NCBI GenBank assembly: GCA_009731375.1
Contig: BJOX01000170.1
Coordinates: forward strand, 759,926-787,214
Reading direction: 5' to 3'
DNA length: 27,289 bases
DNA from: Paulinella micropora
Taxonomy: Eukaryota; Cercozoa; Imbricatea; Euglyphida
The first letter of the stretch is position 1. Each line of letters begins with the position of its first letter. The translations under genes and the position numbers were made by a program. Positions 1 to 16,573 of this stretch are shown here, piece after piece. The notes beneath the pieces were generated by a model, which did not search any database, was not told the DNA's origin, and saw only the letters and a program-made list of their open reading frames with translations.

Positions 1-4269
<4,269 letters not shown>

Positions 4270-4700
4270 ATCGATTTTGTGTGTTGTGATGTGGTTTGTT
4301 GTCGTTGTTTGTTATTAGTAACAATAGCTGTTAGTACTGCTGTTCAATGGAGAAACCACCCTCCTTTGCAGAGACAATAACCCTAAGCATACCAGAAGAG
4401 CAGGCTCTGGTGAGATGTGAAGCTTGTGAAGAGAAAGAGACGAAAGCATCATAAAATCAAGAGGAAAGTTGTATGTTGTGCGCCACCGGGCACCAGTTCA
4501 AACTGGCAGGACCATTTTTTTCCTTTTCCTTTGTTTTCCTTAAATCTACCGCGGAGTTCATAGCGGGCCGTCCGTCCTCTCCATGGAACAGGGACCCAAA
4601 ATCCAAGTTTAATGATTTCTTCCTTTCCTTCCTACTTTGCATCCATTCCTCCTTCATTTCTGTATGCGTACATGCCTGATTCTTTATCTTGCTGTCTTCC
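4270..4700. other. Unassigned unique island upstream of the SET/MYND gene
   Basis: Non-repetitive sequence that would be the promoter and 5' leader of the minus-strand gene. It contains a minus-strand open frame, 4657-4457 (66 codons, with SLNLDFGSLFHGEDGRPAMN), and an overlapping plus frame of similar length. Neither resembles a family I know. No TATA or other core element can be called with confidence. Confidence 0.4.
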
Positions 4701-4721
4701 CAATTCCACCCCCTTCCACTC

Positions 4722-5171
4722 CCTCCCTCCCTCCCTCCCTCCCTCCCTTTCTCCCTCGCTCACTCACTTCTTCACACTCACTCGCAAGTCTCTCACTCAC
4801 TTCTTCACACTCACTCACTCACTCACTCACTCACTCACTCACTGTCCTTTGCTGCATTCTTTTCCTTTCTGTCCTTTTCGTTTTTCCGACTTGCATCTTC
4901 TCTCCTTTTGAGATCTCTTTTGTCCTTGACTTTAACTTCTTATTGCTTCATTCCTTCATCTCTGGCACACACACACACACATACACACACACTTACACAC
5001 ACTTACACACACATAAATACACACACACACACACACACACACAACACACACACACACACAACACGCACACAACACACACACACACACAGCACACACACAC
5101 AAAACATACATACACACACACACACACACTTACACACACTTACACACACACACATACACATACACACACAC

Positions 5172-5229
<58 letters not shown>

Positions 5230-5250
5230 ACACACACACACACACAAAAA
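4722..5250. repeat. CTCC, CTCA and (CA)n microsatellites running into a gap
   Basis: CTCC at 4722-4755, CTCA to about 4842, a 130-base pyrimidine-rich unique stretch with no recognisable exon, then (CA)n with interruptions from 4972 to 5246. Confidence 0.92.
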
Positions 5251-5525
5251 NNNNNNNNNNNNNNNNNNNNNNNNNNNNNNNNNNNNNNNNNNNNNNNNNN
5301 NNNNNNNNNNNNNNNNNNNNNNNNNNNNNNNNNNNNNNNNNNNNNNNNNNNNNNNNNNNNNNNNNNNNNNNNNNNNNNNNNNNNNNNNNNNNNNNNNNNN
5401 NNNNNNNNNNNNNNNNNNNNNNNNNNNNNNNNNNNNNNNNNNNNNNNNNNNNNNNNNNNNNNNNNNNNNNNNNNNNNNNNNNNNNNNNNNNNNNNNNNNN
5501 NNNNNNNNNNNNNNNNNNNNNNNNN
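5251..5525. other. 275-base assembly gap flanked by homopolymers
   Basis: N-only. The right edge continues as a run of A and then more than 20 G (5527-5563), typical of sequence ending in unresolvable repeat. Confidence 0.98.
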
Positions 5526-5539
5526 AGAAAAAAAAAAAG

Positions 5540-5563
<24 letters not shown>

Positions 5564-5571
<8 letters not shown>

Positions 5572-5622
5572 TTTCTACATCTATGTGCATGCTCATATCA
5601 CTTCTGAGAGAGCGAGAGAGAC

Positions 5623-5661
<39 letters not shown>

Positions 5662-5829
5662 AGACAGCGCACACACACAATCTTTGTATTTTTTTTTTTG
5701 CAATTTCGCCAGGTCGCTTGCATGAGTTCTGTCCAATTTGCCTTGTTCGTTGTCCCTCTCTTTCGCTTCGTTCCCTTCGCCATCTGCTTTCTGTATCCCC
5801 TCCCTATGTGCTTACGAGCACAATCGGTC
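5564..5829. other. Short unique island with GA tract
   Basis: GA repeat at 5607-5657, then about 170 bases of non-repeat sequence (5660-5829) rich in pyrimidines. No exon with matching splice sites or a recognisable product was seen. Confidence 0.6.
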
Positions 5830-6090
5830 AGCTCTTCTCCTTCTTCTTCTTCTTCTTCTTCTTCTTCTTCTTCTTCTTCTCCTCCTCCTCCTCCTCCTCC
5901 TCCTTCTCCTCCTTCTCCTTCCTCTTCATCTTCTTCTTCTTCTTCTTCTTCTTCTTCTTCTTCTTCTTCCTCTGCTTCTTCCTCTGCTTCTTTTTCTTTT
6001 TCTTCTTCTTCTTCTTCTTCTTCTTCTTCTTCTTCTCCTCCTCCTCCTCCTCCTCTTTCTGCTTCTTCTTCTCCTTCTTCTTCTTCTTCT

Positions 6091-6122
<32 letters not shown>

Positions 6123-6600
6123 CTCTTCCTCTTCTTCTTCTTCTTCTTCTTCTTCTCCTTCTCCTTCTTCTTCTTCTTCTTCTTCTTCTTCTTTTTCTTT
6201 TTCTTTTTCTTTTTCTTCTTCTCCTTCTTCTTCTTCTTCTTCTTCTTCTTCTTCTTCTTCTTCTTCTTCTTCTTCTTCTTCTTCTTCTTCTTCTTTCTTC
6301 TTTCTTCTTTCTTCTTCTTCTTCTTCTTCTTCTTCTTCTTCTTCACTCATCATCATCATCATCATCATCTTCTTCATCATCTTCTTCTTCTTCTTCTTCT
6401 TCTTCTTCTTCTTCTTCCTCTTCCTCTTCTTCTTCTTCTTCTTCATCATCATCATCATCTTCATCATCTCCATCATCTCCATCATCATCATCATCATCAT
6501 CTTCTTCTTCTTCTTCTTCTTCTTCTTCTTCTTCATCATCATCATCATCATCATCATCTTCTTCTTCTTCTTCTTCTTCTTCTTCTTCTTCTTCTTCCGC
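5830..6600. repeat. 770-base CTT/CTC/ATC trinucleotide tract
   Basis: An almost uninterrupted polypyrimidine strand of CTT and CTC with ATC blocks from 6345 on. All reading frames are open on both strands for hundreds of codons, which is a repeat artefact. The perfect strand asymmetry makes triplex or H-DNA formation plausible. Confidence 0.95.
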
Positions 6601-6636
6601 TTTTCACACAAAGAAGAAAGAAAGGAAAACAAAAAG

Positions 6637-6793
6637 AAATAAAGAAATAAAAAAAGAAAGAAAGAAAGAAAGAAAGAAAGAAACAGGGAGCCTGTCGCAT
6701 TGGTCTCTCTCTCTCTCTCTCTCTCCTTTTGTTCTATCTTAGGCTGGTTACGTACCCTTCTGTCCACACCCCACAGAAACCTCTGTGTGTACG

Positions 6794-6861
<68 letters not shown>

Positions 6862-6862
6862 C
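6637..6862. repeat. GAAA and (CT)n tracts around a short island
   Basis: GAAA at 6637-6682, CT at 6701-6724 and 6800-6862. The island at 6725-6800 is a diverged copy of the exon-like segment at 6862-6952. Confidence 0.9.
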
Positions 6863-6878
6863 TTTTGTTCTATCTTAG

Positions 6879-6952
6879 CCTGTCCAATTGGTATTACGTA
6901 CGCTCCTTTCCACACCACACAGAGACCTCTGTGTGTACGTCATCGATCTGGA
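6879..6952 (+). CDS. Exon-like segment, product unknown (strand ambiguous)
   Basis: On the plus strand a strong CT tract and TTCTATCTTAG precede 6879, and GGA|GTAAGA follows 6952. The 74 bases can read LRTLLSTPHRDLCVYVIDL. On the minus strand TATCTTACTCCAG before 6947 and the donor GTACGT also define an exon, [15 protein letters not shown]. Diverged copies lie at 6736-6795 (acceptor side) and 7541-7572 (right end, ATCGATCTCGAGTAAGATAG). I do not recognise the product. It could be a decayed exon of either strand. Confidence 0.4.
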
Positions 6953-6954
6953 GT

Positions 6955-6955
<1 letters not shown>

Positions 6956-7043
<88 letters not shown>

Positions 7044-7044
7044 G
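6956..7044. repeat. (GATA)n
   Basis: A pure array that directly follows the exon-like donor and runs into the dispersed 260-bp repeat. Confidence 0.97.
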
Positions 7045-7302
7045 AGATATCGACTAATGTCAGAAAAAAGGAGCTTCTGATTTCGTCAACCAAGGAAGTC
7101 TGTGGGTAAAGTATTAACCCGATGCCCAGCTAAGCCGTGATGTTTGCACGGAAGGGACTGATACAGGCGATACCAAACCTCCCTAGTACCAGGCGGGGCC
7201 AGGGCTCGTTCCATAAGCGCCCCTTGCAGAACGAGCTCCCACCTCCATTACAGAGGACCCAGTAAGCAGATGGAGTTTCGAGACTGTTCGACAGTCTAGT
7301 AT
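7045..7302. repeat. Dispersed repeat, about 260 bp, copy 1
   Basis: Nearly identical to 13662-13924, with only a handful of substitutions and one indel. Both copies start at GAGATATCGAC directly after GATA repeats. Homology stops at CAGTCTAGTATAA, which includes the hairpin AGACTG-TTCGA-CAGTCT. Copy 1 continues into 180 bases of unique sequence (7303-7482) and copy 2 into GATA. There is no open frame of note. It is probably a non-autonomous mobile element or an end of one. Confidence 0.8.
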
Positions 7303-7481
7303 AAACCGACAGAGCACTGTGGGTTTTATTCCGGGCTCAACAAGCGAGAAAGGGCACCCTGAGGGAACAGGATTGTGCTTCCCGTCGCTATTTTGGCATG
7401 TGACTTATAGGCGTATGGCTAGGCACACATAAGGCACCCCACCACGGGCCCAGCACACCCACACCATCCCCTAATTCTCTG

Positions 7482-7482
<1 letters not shown>
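7303..7482. other. Unique extension of the dispersed repeat
   Basis: Non-repeat sequence following copy 1. It shares the motif CACTGTGGGT, then TCCGGG, then GTGACTTATAG with 21558-21605, suggesting both derive from one longer, diverged element. No gene was recognised. Confidence 0.45.
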
Positions 7483-8125
<643 letters not shown>

Positions 8126-8218
8126 ATAGCAAATATGTCTAAGTCTGTAATAACCTATGTTCTTTATACACATCTGCATGAGTGTATCTGTCCCACAGCC
8201 ATCAACCGAAGCAAGTTT

Positions 8219-8640
8219 CAGGCTTCCTTCCTTGCTTCCTTCCTTGCTTCCTTCCTTGCTTCCTTCCTTGCTTCCTTCCTTGCTTCCTTCCTTGCTTCCT
8301 CCCTTGCTTCCCTCCTTGCTTCCTTCCTTGCTTCCTTCCTTGCTTCCTTCCTTGCTTCCTTCCTTGCTTCCTTCCTTGCTTCCTTCCTTGCTTCCTTCCT
8401 TGCTTCCTTCCTTGCTTCCTTCCTTGCTTCCTTCCTTGCTTCCTCCCTTGCTTCCTCCCTTGCTTCCTTCCTTGCTTCCTTCCTTGCTTCCTTCCTTGCT
8501 TCCTTCCTTGCTTCCTTCCTTGCTTCCTTCCTTGCTTCCTTCCTTGCTTCCTTCCTTGCTTCCTTCCTTGCTTCCTTCCTTGTTTCCTTCCTTGTTTCCT
8601 TCCTTGTTTCCTTCCTTGCTTCCTTCCTTCCCTCCTTCCT
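8219..8640. repeat. 12-bp array, unit CTTGCTTCCTTC
   Basis: About 34 head-to-tail copies of a 12-base unit. A few units carry CCC or TTT variants (such as the three TTGTTTCCTTCC near 8580-8616). It is a higher-order form of CTTC. Every frame is open on both strands, so the large [12 protein letters not shown] frames are not genes. Confidence 0.95.
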
Positions 8641-9140
8641 TCCTTCCTTCCTTCCTTGCTTCCTTCCTTCCTTGCTTCCTTCCTTCCTTTCCTTTCTTTC
8701 TGCCTTCCCTCTTTCCTTCCTTCCCTTCCCTCTTTCCTTCCTTCCTTCCTTCCTTCCTTCCTTCCTTCCTTCCTTCATTCATTCATTCTTTCCTTTCTTT
8801 CTTTCTTCCTTCCTTGCTTCCTTCCTTGCTTCCTTCCTTTCTTCCTTCCTTCCTTCTTTCCTTCCTTCCTTCGTTCTTTCCTTCCTTTCTTTCGTCGTTC
8901 CTTCCTTCCTTCCTTCCTTTCTTCCTTCCTTTCTTCCTTCCTTTCTTCCTTCCTTTCTTCCTTCCTTTCTTCCTTCCTTCCTTCCTTCCTTCCTTTCTTC
9001 CTTCCTTTCTTCCTTCCTTCCTTCCTTCCTTCCTTCCTTTCTTCCTTTCTTTCTTCCTTCCTTCCTTCCTTCCTTGATTTCTTCCTTCCTTCCTTCCTCC
9101 TTTCTTCCTTCCTTTCTTCCATCTTTATTTCCTTTCTTTC
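8640..9140. repeat. CCTT/CTTT degenerate array
   Basis: Tetranucleotide CCTT with scattered CTTT, GCTT and single-base changes. It continues the 12-bp array without a break. Confidence 0.93.
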
Positions 9141-9204
9141 TTAGGCCACATCAGAAGAAGTTTCAACCCTTTAAAGACATAGCTACTTCCTGTGCCTGTC
9201 GGTC

Positions 9205-9209
9205 TACAT

Positions 9210-9243
<34 letters not shown>

Positions 9244-9249
9244 GTACAC

Positions 9250-9298
<49 letters not shown>

Positions 9299-9337
9299 TG
9301 CACATGCACATACACATGCACATACATATACACACAC

Positions 9338-9380
<43 letters not shown>

Positions 9381-9383
9381 TGC

Positions 9384-9422
<39 letters not shown>

Positions 9423-9427
9423 TATAT

Positions 9428-9458
<31 letters not shown>

Positions 9459-9477
9459 TGCATACATACACACACAC

Positions 9478-9532
<55 letters not shown>

Positions 9533-9543
9533 TACACACACAC

Positions 9544-9592
<49 letters not shown>

Positions 9593-9690
9593 TATACATA
9601 CACATACACATACACATACACAGACACATACACAGACACATACACATACACATACACATACACAGACACATACACATACACATACACATA

Positions 9691-9741
<51 letters not shown>

Positions 9742-9742
9742 C

Positions 9743-9777
<35 letters not shown>
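9205..9777. repeat. ACATAC, CA, TA and CTAT microsatellites
   Basis: The six-base unit ACATAC dominates 9205-9690, with CA and TA blocks, then a pure CTAT array at 9691-9777. The short unique stretch at 9141-9205 shows no exon. Confidence 0.94.
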
Positions 9778-9779
9778 AG

Positions 9780-9828
9780 CACGCCTCAAGAGTGTGGTTT
9801 GGTGTATGTTCGCCTGGACCTGTTATCG
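9780..9828 (+). CDS. Candidate small exon, product unknown
   Basis: The CTATCAG acceptor directly follows the CTAT array, and ATCG|GTACCG closes the segment at 9828. The 49 bases read [16 protein letters not shown] in phase 0, or an alternative frame with [15 protein letters not shown] repeat begins immediately after the donor. No family was recognised. Confidence 0.3.
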
Positions 9829-9833
9829 GTACC

Positions 9834-9835
<2 letters not shown>

Positions 9836-9890
<55 letters not shown>

Positions 9891-9907
9891 ATAATAATAA
9901 TAAATAA

Positions 9908-9972
<65 letters not shown>

Positions 9973-10002
9973 GTGTGAGTGTGTGTGCATGGCTAGGTGT
10001 AT

Positions 10003-10045
<43 letters not shown>
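9836..10045. repeat. TA and GA tracts up to the large gap
   Basis: (TA)n at 9836-9890 and 9908-9931, a (GA)n block at 9932-9969, then GTGA/GTGTG and TA again to 10045. Confidence 0.93.
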
Positions 10046-10878
10046 NNNNNNNNNNNNNNNNNNNNNNNNNNNNNNNNNNNNNNNNNNNNNNNNNNNNNNN
10101 NNNNNNNNNNNNNNNNNNNNNNNNNNNNNNNNNNNNNNNNNNNNNNNNNNNNNNNNNNNNNNNNNNNNNNNNNNNNNNNNNNNNNNNNNNNNNNNNNNNN
10201 NNNNNNNNNNNNNNNNNNNNNNNNNNNNNNNNNNNNNNNNNNNNNNNNNNNNNNNNNNNNNNNNNNNNNNNNNNNNNNNNNNNNNNNNNNNNNNNNNNNN
10301 NNNNNNNNNNNNNNNNNNNNNNNNNNNNNNNNNNNNNNNNNNNNNNNNNNNNNNNNNNNNNNNNNNNNNNNNNNNNNNNNNNNNNNNNNNNNNNNNNNNN
10401 NNNNNNNNNNNNNNNNNNNNNNNNNNNNNNNNNNNNNNNNNNNNNNNNNNNNNNNNNNNNNNNNNNNNNNNNNNNNNNNNNNNNNNNNNNNNNNNNNNNN
10501 NNNNNNNNNNNNNNNNNNNNNNNNNNNNNNNNNNNNNNNNNNNNNNNNNNNNNNNNNNNNNNNNNNNNNNNNNNNNNNNNNNNNNNNNNNNNNNNNNNNN
10601 NNNNNNNNNNNNNNNNNNNNNNNNNNNNNNNNNNNNNNNNNNNNNNNNNNNNNNNNNNNNNNNNNNNNNNNNNNNNNNNNNNNNNNNNNNNNNNNNNNNN
10701 NNNNNNNNNNNNNNNNNNNNNNNNNNNNNNNNNNNNNNNNNNNNNNNNNNNNNNNNNNNNNNNNNNNNNNNNNNNNNNNNNNNNNNNNNNNNNNNNNNNN
10801 NNNNNNNNNNNNNNNNNNNNNNNNNNNNNNNNNNNNNNNNNNNNNNNNNNNNNNNNNNNNNNNNNNNNNNNNNNNNNN
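10046..10878. other. 833-base assembly gap
   Basis: N-only, flanked by TA on the left and GA on the right. Confidence 0.99.
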
Positions 10879-10906
10879 AGGGAGAGAGAGAGAGAGAGAG
10901 AGAGAG

Positions 10907-12833
<1,927 letters not shown>

Positions 12834-12911
12834 TTCTCTTGCTCTCATCATTCTCCCATCAATCGAGGTGAATATGACAGTCGATTCATGTGAGAACGAT
12901 GAGAGCAAGAA
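12834..12911. repeat. Inverted repeat linking GATA and TATC arrays
   Basis: Left arm 12834-12866 (33 bases) and right arm 12881-12911 (31 bases) are imperfect reverse complements, sharing TTGCTCTCATC and AATCGA, around a 14-base loop. The outer sequence is also inverted: GATA lies to the left and CTATC to the right (12912-12993). Beyond these, CGAAACTAG (12566) mirrors CTAGTTTGG (12992). The structure is a palindrome with arms of at least 115 bases. Confidence 0.85.
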
Positions 12912-12943
<32 letters not shown>

Positions 12944-12944
12944 T

Positions 12945-12994
<50 letters not shown>

Positions 12995-13037
12995 GTTTGG
13001 AAAGTGTTACTGGAAAGCGTAGGACACGAGAGCATAT

Positions 13038-13123
<86 letters not shown>

Positions 13124-13124
13124 G

Positions 13125-13167
<43 letters not shown>

Positions 13168-13185
13168 GGATGGATAGATCAACGA
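12912..13185. repeat. CTAT array, short island, GATA array
   Basis: CTAT 12912-12993, a unique island 12994-13033 (AAAGTGTTACTGGAAAGCG), then GATA 13035-13178. Confidence 0.95.
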
Positions 13186-13205
13186 CTTGCCTGCATTTTT
13201 CTTAC

Positions 13206-13660
13206 ACCTACATACATACATACATAACTGTACAACGAAGACGCCCTTACCGCGACGTACATACATACGCACATACATACATACATACATACATACATAC
13301 ATACATACATAAATACATACATATATAACATACATACATACATGCATTACATACAAACATTGAGTGAGAAGAAATGAGATCGAAGTTGAATGCCCTCATA
13401 GAAATGCCATATATGTATATATATATATATATATCATGTATATACACATATATACACACACACATATATATATGTATATATATATATATATATATCAGAT
13501 GGAAGCTAGGCTGTTTTGCCGCTTCAATGTCCTTATAGTAATCACACACACACACATACATATATATATATGTATATATATATGTATATATATATATATA
13601 ATATACATATATATATGTATATATATATACATATATATAGAGAGATAGAGAGATAGATAG
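13206..13660. repeat. ATAC and TA tracts with two small islands
   Basis: ATAC 13257-13350, TA 13407-13497 and 13558-13640. The island at 13355-13405 is unassigned. The island at 13499-13537 could be a 13-codon plus exon, [13 protein letters not shown], between TATATCAG and GTAATC, but this is weak. Confidence 0.7.
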
Positions 13661-13661
13661 A

Positions 13662-13922
13662 TGAGATATCGACTAATGTCAGAAAAAAGGAGCTTCTGAT
13701 TTCGTCAACCAAGGAAGTCTGTGGGTAAAGTATTAACCCAATGCCCAGCTGAGCCGTGATGTTTGCACGGAAGGGACTGATACAGGCGATACCAAATCTC
13801 CCTAGGTACCAGGCGGGGCCAGGGCTCGTTCCATAAGCGCCCCTTGCAGAACGAGCTCCCACCTCCATTACAGAGGACCCAGTAAGCAGATGGAGTTTCG
13901 AGACTGTTCGACAGTCTAGTAT

Positions 13923-13924
<2 letters not shown>
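13662..13924. repeat. Dispersed repeat, about 260 bp, copy 2
   Basis: Matches 7045-7302 almost base for base, including the terminal AGACTG-TTCGA-CAGTCT hairpin. It is followed at once by GATA (13925-13980), where copy 1 has unique sequence. Confidence 0.8.
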
Positions 13925-13980
<56 letters not shown>

Positions 13981-13982
<2 letters not shown>

Positions 13983-14385
13983 CAATTGATACTTGTTCAA
14001 TAACTTATTCGAAAGCTCTCAGTTTAAGCTTTTGCATAACATATTACATACGTCTTGACACGTAAGTATAAATGACTGAGAACGAAGTGGCTGAAGGCTT
14101 TTCTTATTGTGGTAATTAGAATTTGAATAGTATATTATGAGGCTAGCCACAAATTTGGCGTGTTTTGCGGGCGAGCCGGGCCGGCAAGCCCGCAAAAGAT
14201 CTCAAATTTGTCGCGCCGCATATGTAGTTTTATTGGTAACCTGACCGCATTTTGTGGAGATTTTACCGATAAAAGTTCTCACAGTGTCAGTAGACTCTTG
14301 TTCCTTCTTTCTGGACTGTTCTTCTCTGTTGTCACTTCTGCAGAAACTCATTAAGCAGCTGGTATATCATTGCATTTATATATAT
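13981..14385. other. AT-rich unique region around the hairpin
   Basis: About 400 bases of non-repeat sequence, except for the hairpin. A plus-strand open frame at 14160-14354 (64 codons) spans the hairpin itself and shows no family resemblance. No exon could be supported. Confidence 0.45.
14149..14211. mobile_element. GC-rich hairpin element, possible MITE
   Basis: Two 24-base arms (14149-14172 and 14188-14211) are inverted copies. ACAAATTTG and TTTTGCGGGC match perfectly around a five-base mismatched core. The 15-base loop folds further (GCCG GGC CGGC). The perfect palindrome GGCTAGCC lies just outside, at 14141-14148. The GCGGGCC-type arms recall ends of hAT-like miniature elements, but no target duplication was identified, so the class is a guess. 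Confidence 0.5.
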
Positions 14386-14416
14386 CTCTCTCTCTCTCCC
14401 TCTCTCTCTCTCTCTA

Positions 14417-14457
<41 letters not shown>

Positions 14458-14470
14458 CACACACACACAT

Positions 14471-14519
<49 letters not shown>

Positions 14520-14530
14520 ATAAATATAAT
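14386..14530. repeat. CT, TA and CA microsatellites
   Basis: CT 14386-14416, TA to 14455, CA to 14485 and TA to 14530. The sequence at 14530-14747 is unique and AT-rich without a recognised gene, and contains two similar stretches ending in CCCGTTACT (about 14656 and 14687). Confidence 0.85.
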
Positions 14531-14747
14531 ACTTACAAATTCCAAGGCAAACTCTTTCTGATTATTATAAGAAAGCAGAAACAATAACCTTTAAAAAACT
14601 CCTATTGCATAACCAGGTTTATGCATACTATATATGCATATTAACATTTTCTTTCCCGTTACTTTATACAGTATATCAACATTTTTCCCGTTACTACATT
14701 ATGTAGACTTTATATTATATGTATATATGTGTGTGTTTGGCATGCAG

Positions 14748-14819
14748 GTGACAGCGTTTGTAGACACGTATCGACCGGATCTCACCAACATTCCACACTT
14801 TATGATCTACAATGACCTG
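14748..14819 (+). CDS. Candidate 24-codon exon, product unknown
   Basis: GGCATGCAG precedes 14748 and CTG|GTATGA follows 14819. The frame is phase 0 at both ends and reads VTAFVDTYRPDLTNIPHFMI then YNDL, which looks like genuine globular protein. Four diverged copies of its second half, including the donor, follow in TTG repeats (14981, 15138, 15295, 15536). I do not recognise the family. Confidence 0.5.
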
Positions 14820-14829
14820 GTATGATGGC

Positions 14830-14881
14830 TACTACCATTTGCTTTTGTTGTTGTTGCCGTTGTTGTTGCTGTTGTTGCTGC

Positions 14882-14916
<35 letters not shown>

Positions 14917-15375
14917 TTGTTGCTGTTTTTATTGTTGCTGTTTTTCTTGCTGTTTTTATTGTTGTTTTTTGTTTTTATTGCTGTTATCGACCAACACTCC
15001 ACACTTTATGATCTATATGATGACTCCTACCCTTTGCTTTTGTCATTGTCGTTGTTGCTGTTGTTGCTGCTGCTGTTTTTATTGCTGCTGTTTTGATTGC
15101 TGTTTTTATTGTTGTTTTTGTTGTTGTTTTCTTTACTGTTATCGACCATTATGCCACACTTTATGATCTACAACGACCCGGTATGATGGCTCCTACCTTG
15201 GCTTTTCTTGTTGTTGTTGTTGTTGTTGTTGTTGTTGCTGCTGCTGCTTTTATTGCTGTTTGTATTGCTGTTTTTATTGTTATTTTTATCATTGTTATCG
15301 ACTACATTCCACACGTTATGATCGACCATGACCTGGTACGATGGTTCCTTCCCTTGGTCTTGCGGTCGTTCCAGC

Positions 15376-15412
<37 letters not shown>

Positions 15413-15595
15413 ATTGTTGTTATTGTTGTTATTGTTGTTGTTGTTGTTGTTGTTGCCGCTGCTGCTGCTGCTGCCACTGCTGCCGCTGCTGCTGCTGCTG
15501 CTGCTGTTTTTGTTATTATTTTTGCTTTTGTTGTTATTGTCCCGATCTGACGAGCATTCTACACTTTATGATCTACAACGACCTCGTACTTTTTG
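14830..15595. repeat. TTG/GCT/TTTATTG repeats carrying four decayed exon copies
   Basis: TTG- and GCT-type triplets surround copies of the segment ending in CACACTTTATGATCTACAA near 14981-15035, 15138-15200, 15295-15358 and 15536-15590. The copies have lost the reading frame in part but often keep TATCGAC, TTTATGATC and the (C/G)GTA(T/C)GATGG donor region. Confidence 0.85.
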
Positions 15596-16240
15596 TTTTT
15601 GTTATTGTTTTTGTTATGTTTTTTGTTGTTGTTTTTGTTGTTGTTTTTGTTGTCGTTTTTGTTGTCGTTTTTGTTGTTGTTTTGTTGTTGTTTTTGTTGT
15701 TGTTTTTGTTGTTGTTTTGTTGTTGTTTTGTTGTTGTTTTGTTGTTGTTTTGTTTTTGTTGTTATTTTTGTTGTTGTTTTTGTTGTTGTTTTTGTTGTTG
15801 TTTTATTGTTGTTTTATTGTTGTTGTTGTTGTTGTTTTTGTTGTTGTTGTTGTTTTTGTTGTTGTTTTTGTTGTTGTTTTTGTTGTTGTTTTTCTTGTTG
15901 TTTTCGTTGTTGTTTTCGTTGTTGTTTTCGTTGTTGTTTTTGTTGTTGTTTTGTTGTTGTTTTTGTTGTTGTTTTGTTGTTGTTTTTGTTGTTGTTTTTG
16001 TTGTTTTTGTTGTTGTTCTTGTTGTCCTTGTTTTTGTTGTTTTTGTTGTTTTTGTGTTGTTGTTTTTGTTGTTGTTTTTGTTGTTTTGTTGTTGTTTTTG
16101 TTGTTGTTTTTGTTGTTGTTTTGTTTTTGTTTTTGTTTTTGTTGTTGTTTTTGTTTTTGTTGTTGCTGTTTTTGTTTTTGTTGTTTTTGTTGTTGTTTTA
16201 GTTGTTTTTGTTGTTGTTTTTGTTGTTGTTTTCGTTGTTG
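15595..16240. repeat. TTGTTGTTTTTG-type array
   Basis: A purely G/T-rich strand of TTG and TTTTG units, with sparse C, for 645 bases. The long Phe/Val/Cys/Leu frames are artefacts. It is followed by (TAC)n at 16241-16300 and CT/CTCC tracts to 16450. Confidence 0.95.
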
Positions 16241-16279
<39 letters not shown>

Positions 16280-16314
16280 TTCTCCTACTTCTACTACTAC
16301 TCTCTCTCTCTCCT

Positions 16315-16347
<33 letters not shown>

Positions 16348-16452
16348 CTCTCTCTCTCAATGCTTTCTCCCTCTGCCTCTCTCATTGCCTTTCTCCTTTG
16401 TCCCTTCCCCCCCCCCCCCTTTCCTTCCCCCCCCTCTCTCTCCCTCTCTAAG

Positions 16453-16530
16453 CCGTCGGATGTATCATTAGTGGGTGTGGATGCGCGTATCTGGGTGCTG
16501 ACTGGGGGAATGAATCGTTTGGGATACCAG
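16453..16530 (+). CDS. Candidate 26-codon exon, product unknown
   Basis: The CTCTCTAAG acceptor, with a strong CT tract, precedes 16453, and CCAG|GTCAAG follows 16530. The frame is phase 0 at both ends: PSDVSLVGVDARIWVLTGG then MNRLGYQ. This is compatible in phase with the exon at 14748. A decayed second copy with a conserved donor lies at 17415-17465. IWVLTG resembles a P-type ATPase hinge motif, but the following Asp is missing, so no assignment is made. Confidence 0.45.
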
Positions 16531-16573
16531 GTCAAGCTCACAACAAGATATTTTATTAGTGCGGAGAGGCTCT

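Noticed and set aside
5527-5563. Poly-A/poly-G run as a biological feature
   Set aside because: It abuts an assembly gap and is more likely a sequencing or assembly end effect, as is the poly-C at 2210-2236.
8135-9691. Open frames of 200-500 codons on both strands in CTTC, ATAC, GATA and CTT repeats
   Set aside because: They consist of stop-free repeats, are open in several frames at once, and have no domain or codon signature.
16484-16515. P-type ATPase hinge (IWVLTG)
   Set aside because: The motif is short, the invariant Asp after TG is missing, and no other P-type ATPase segment is nearby.
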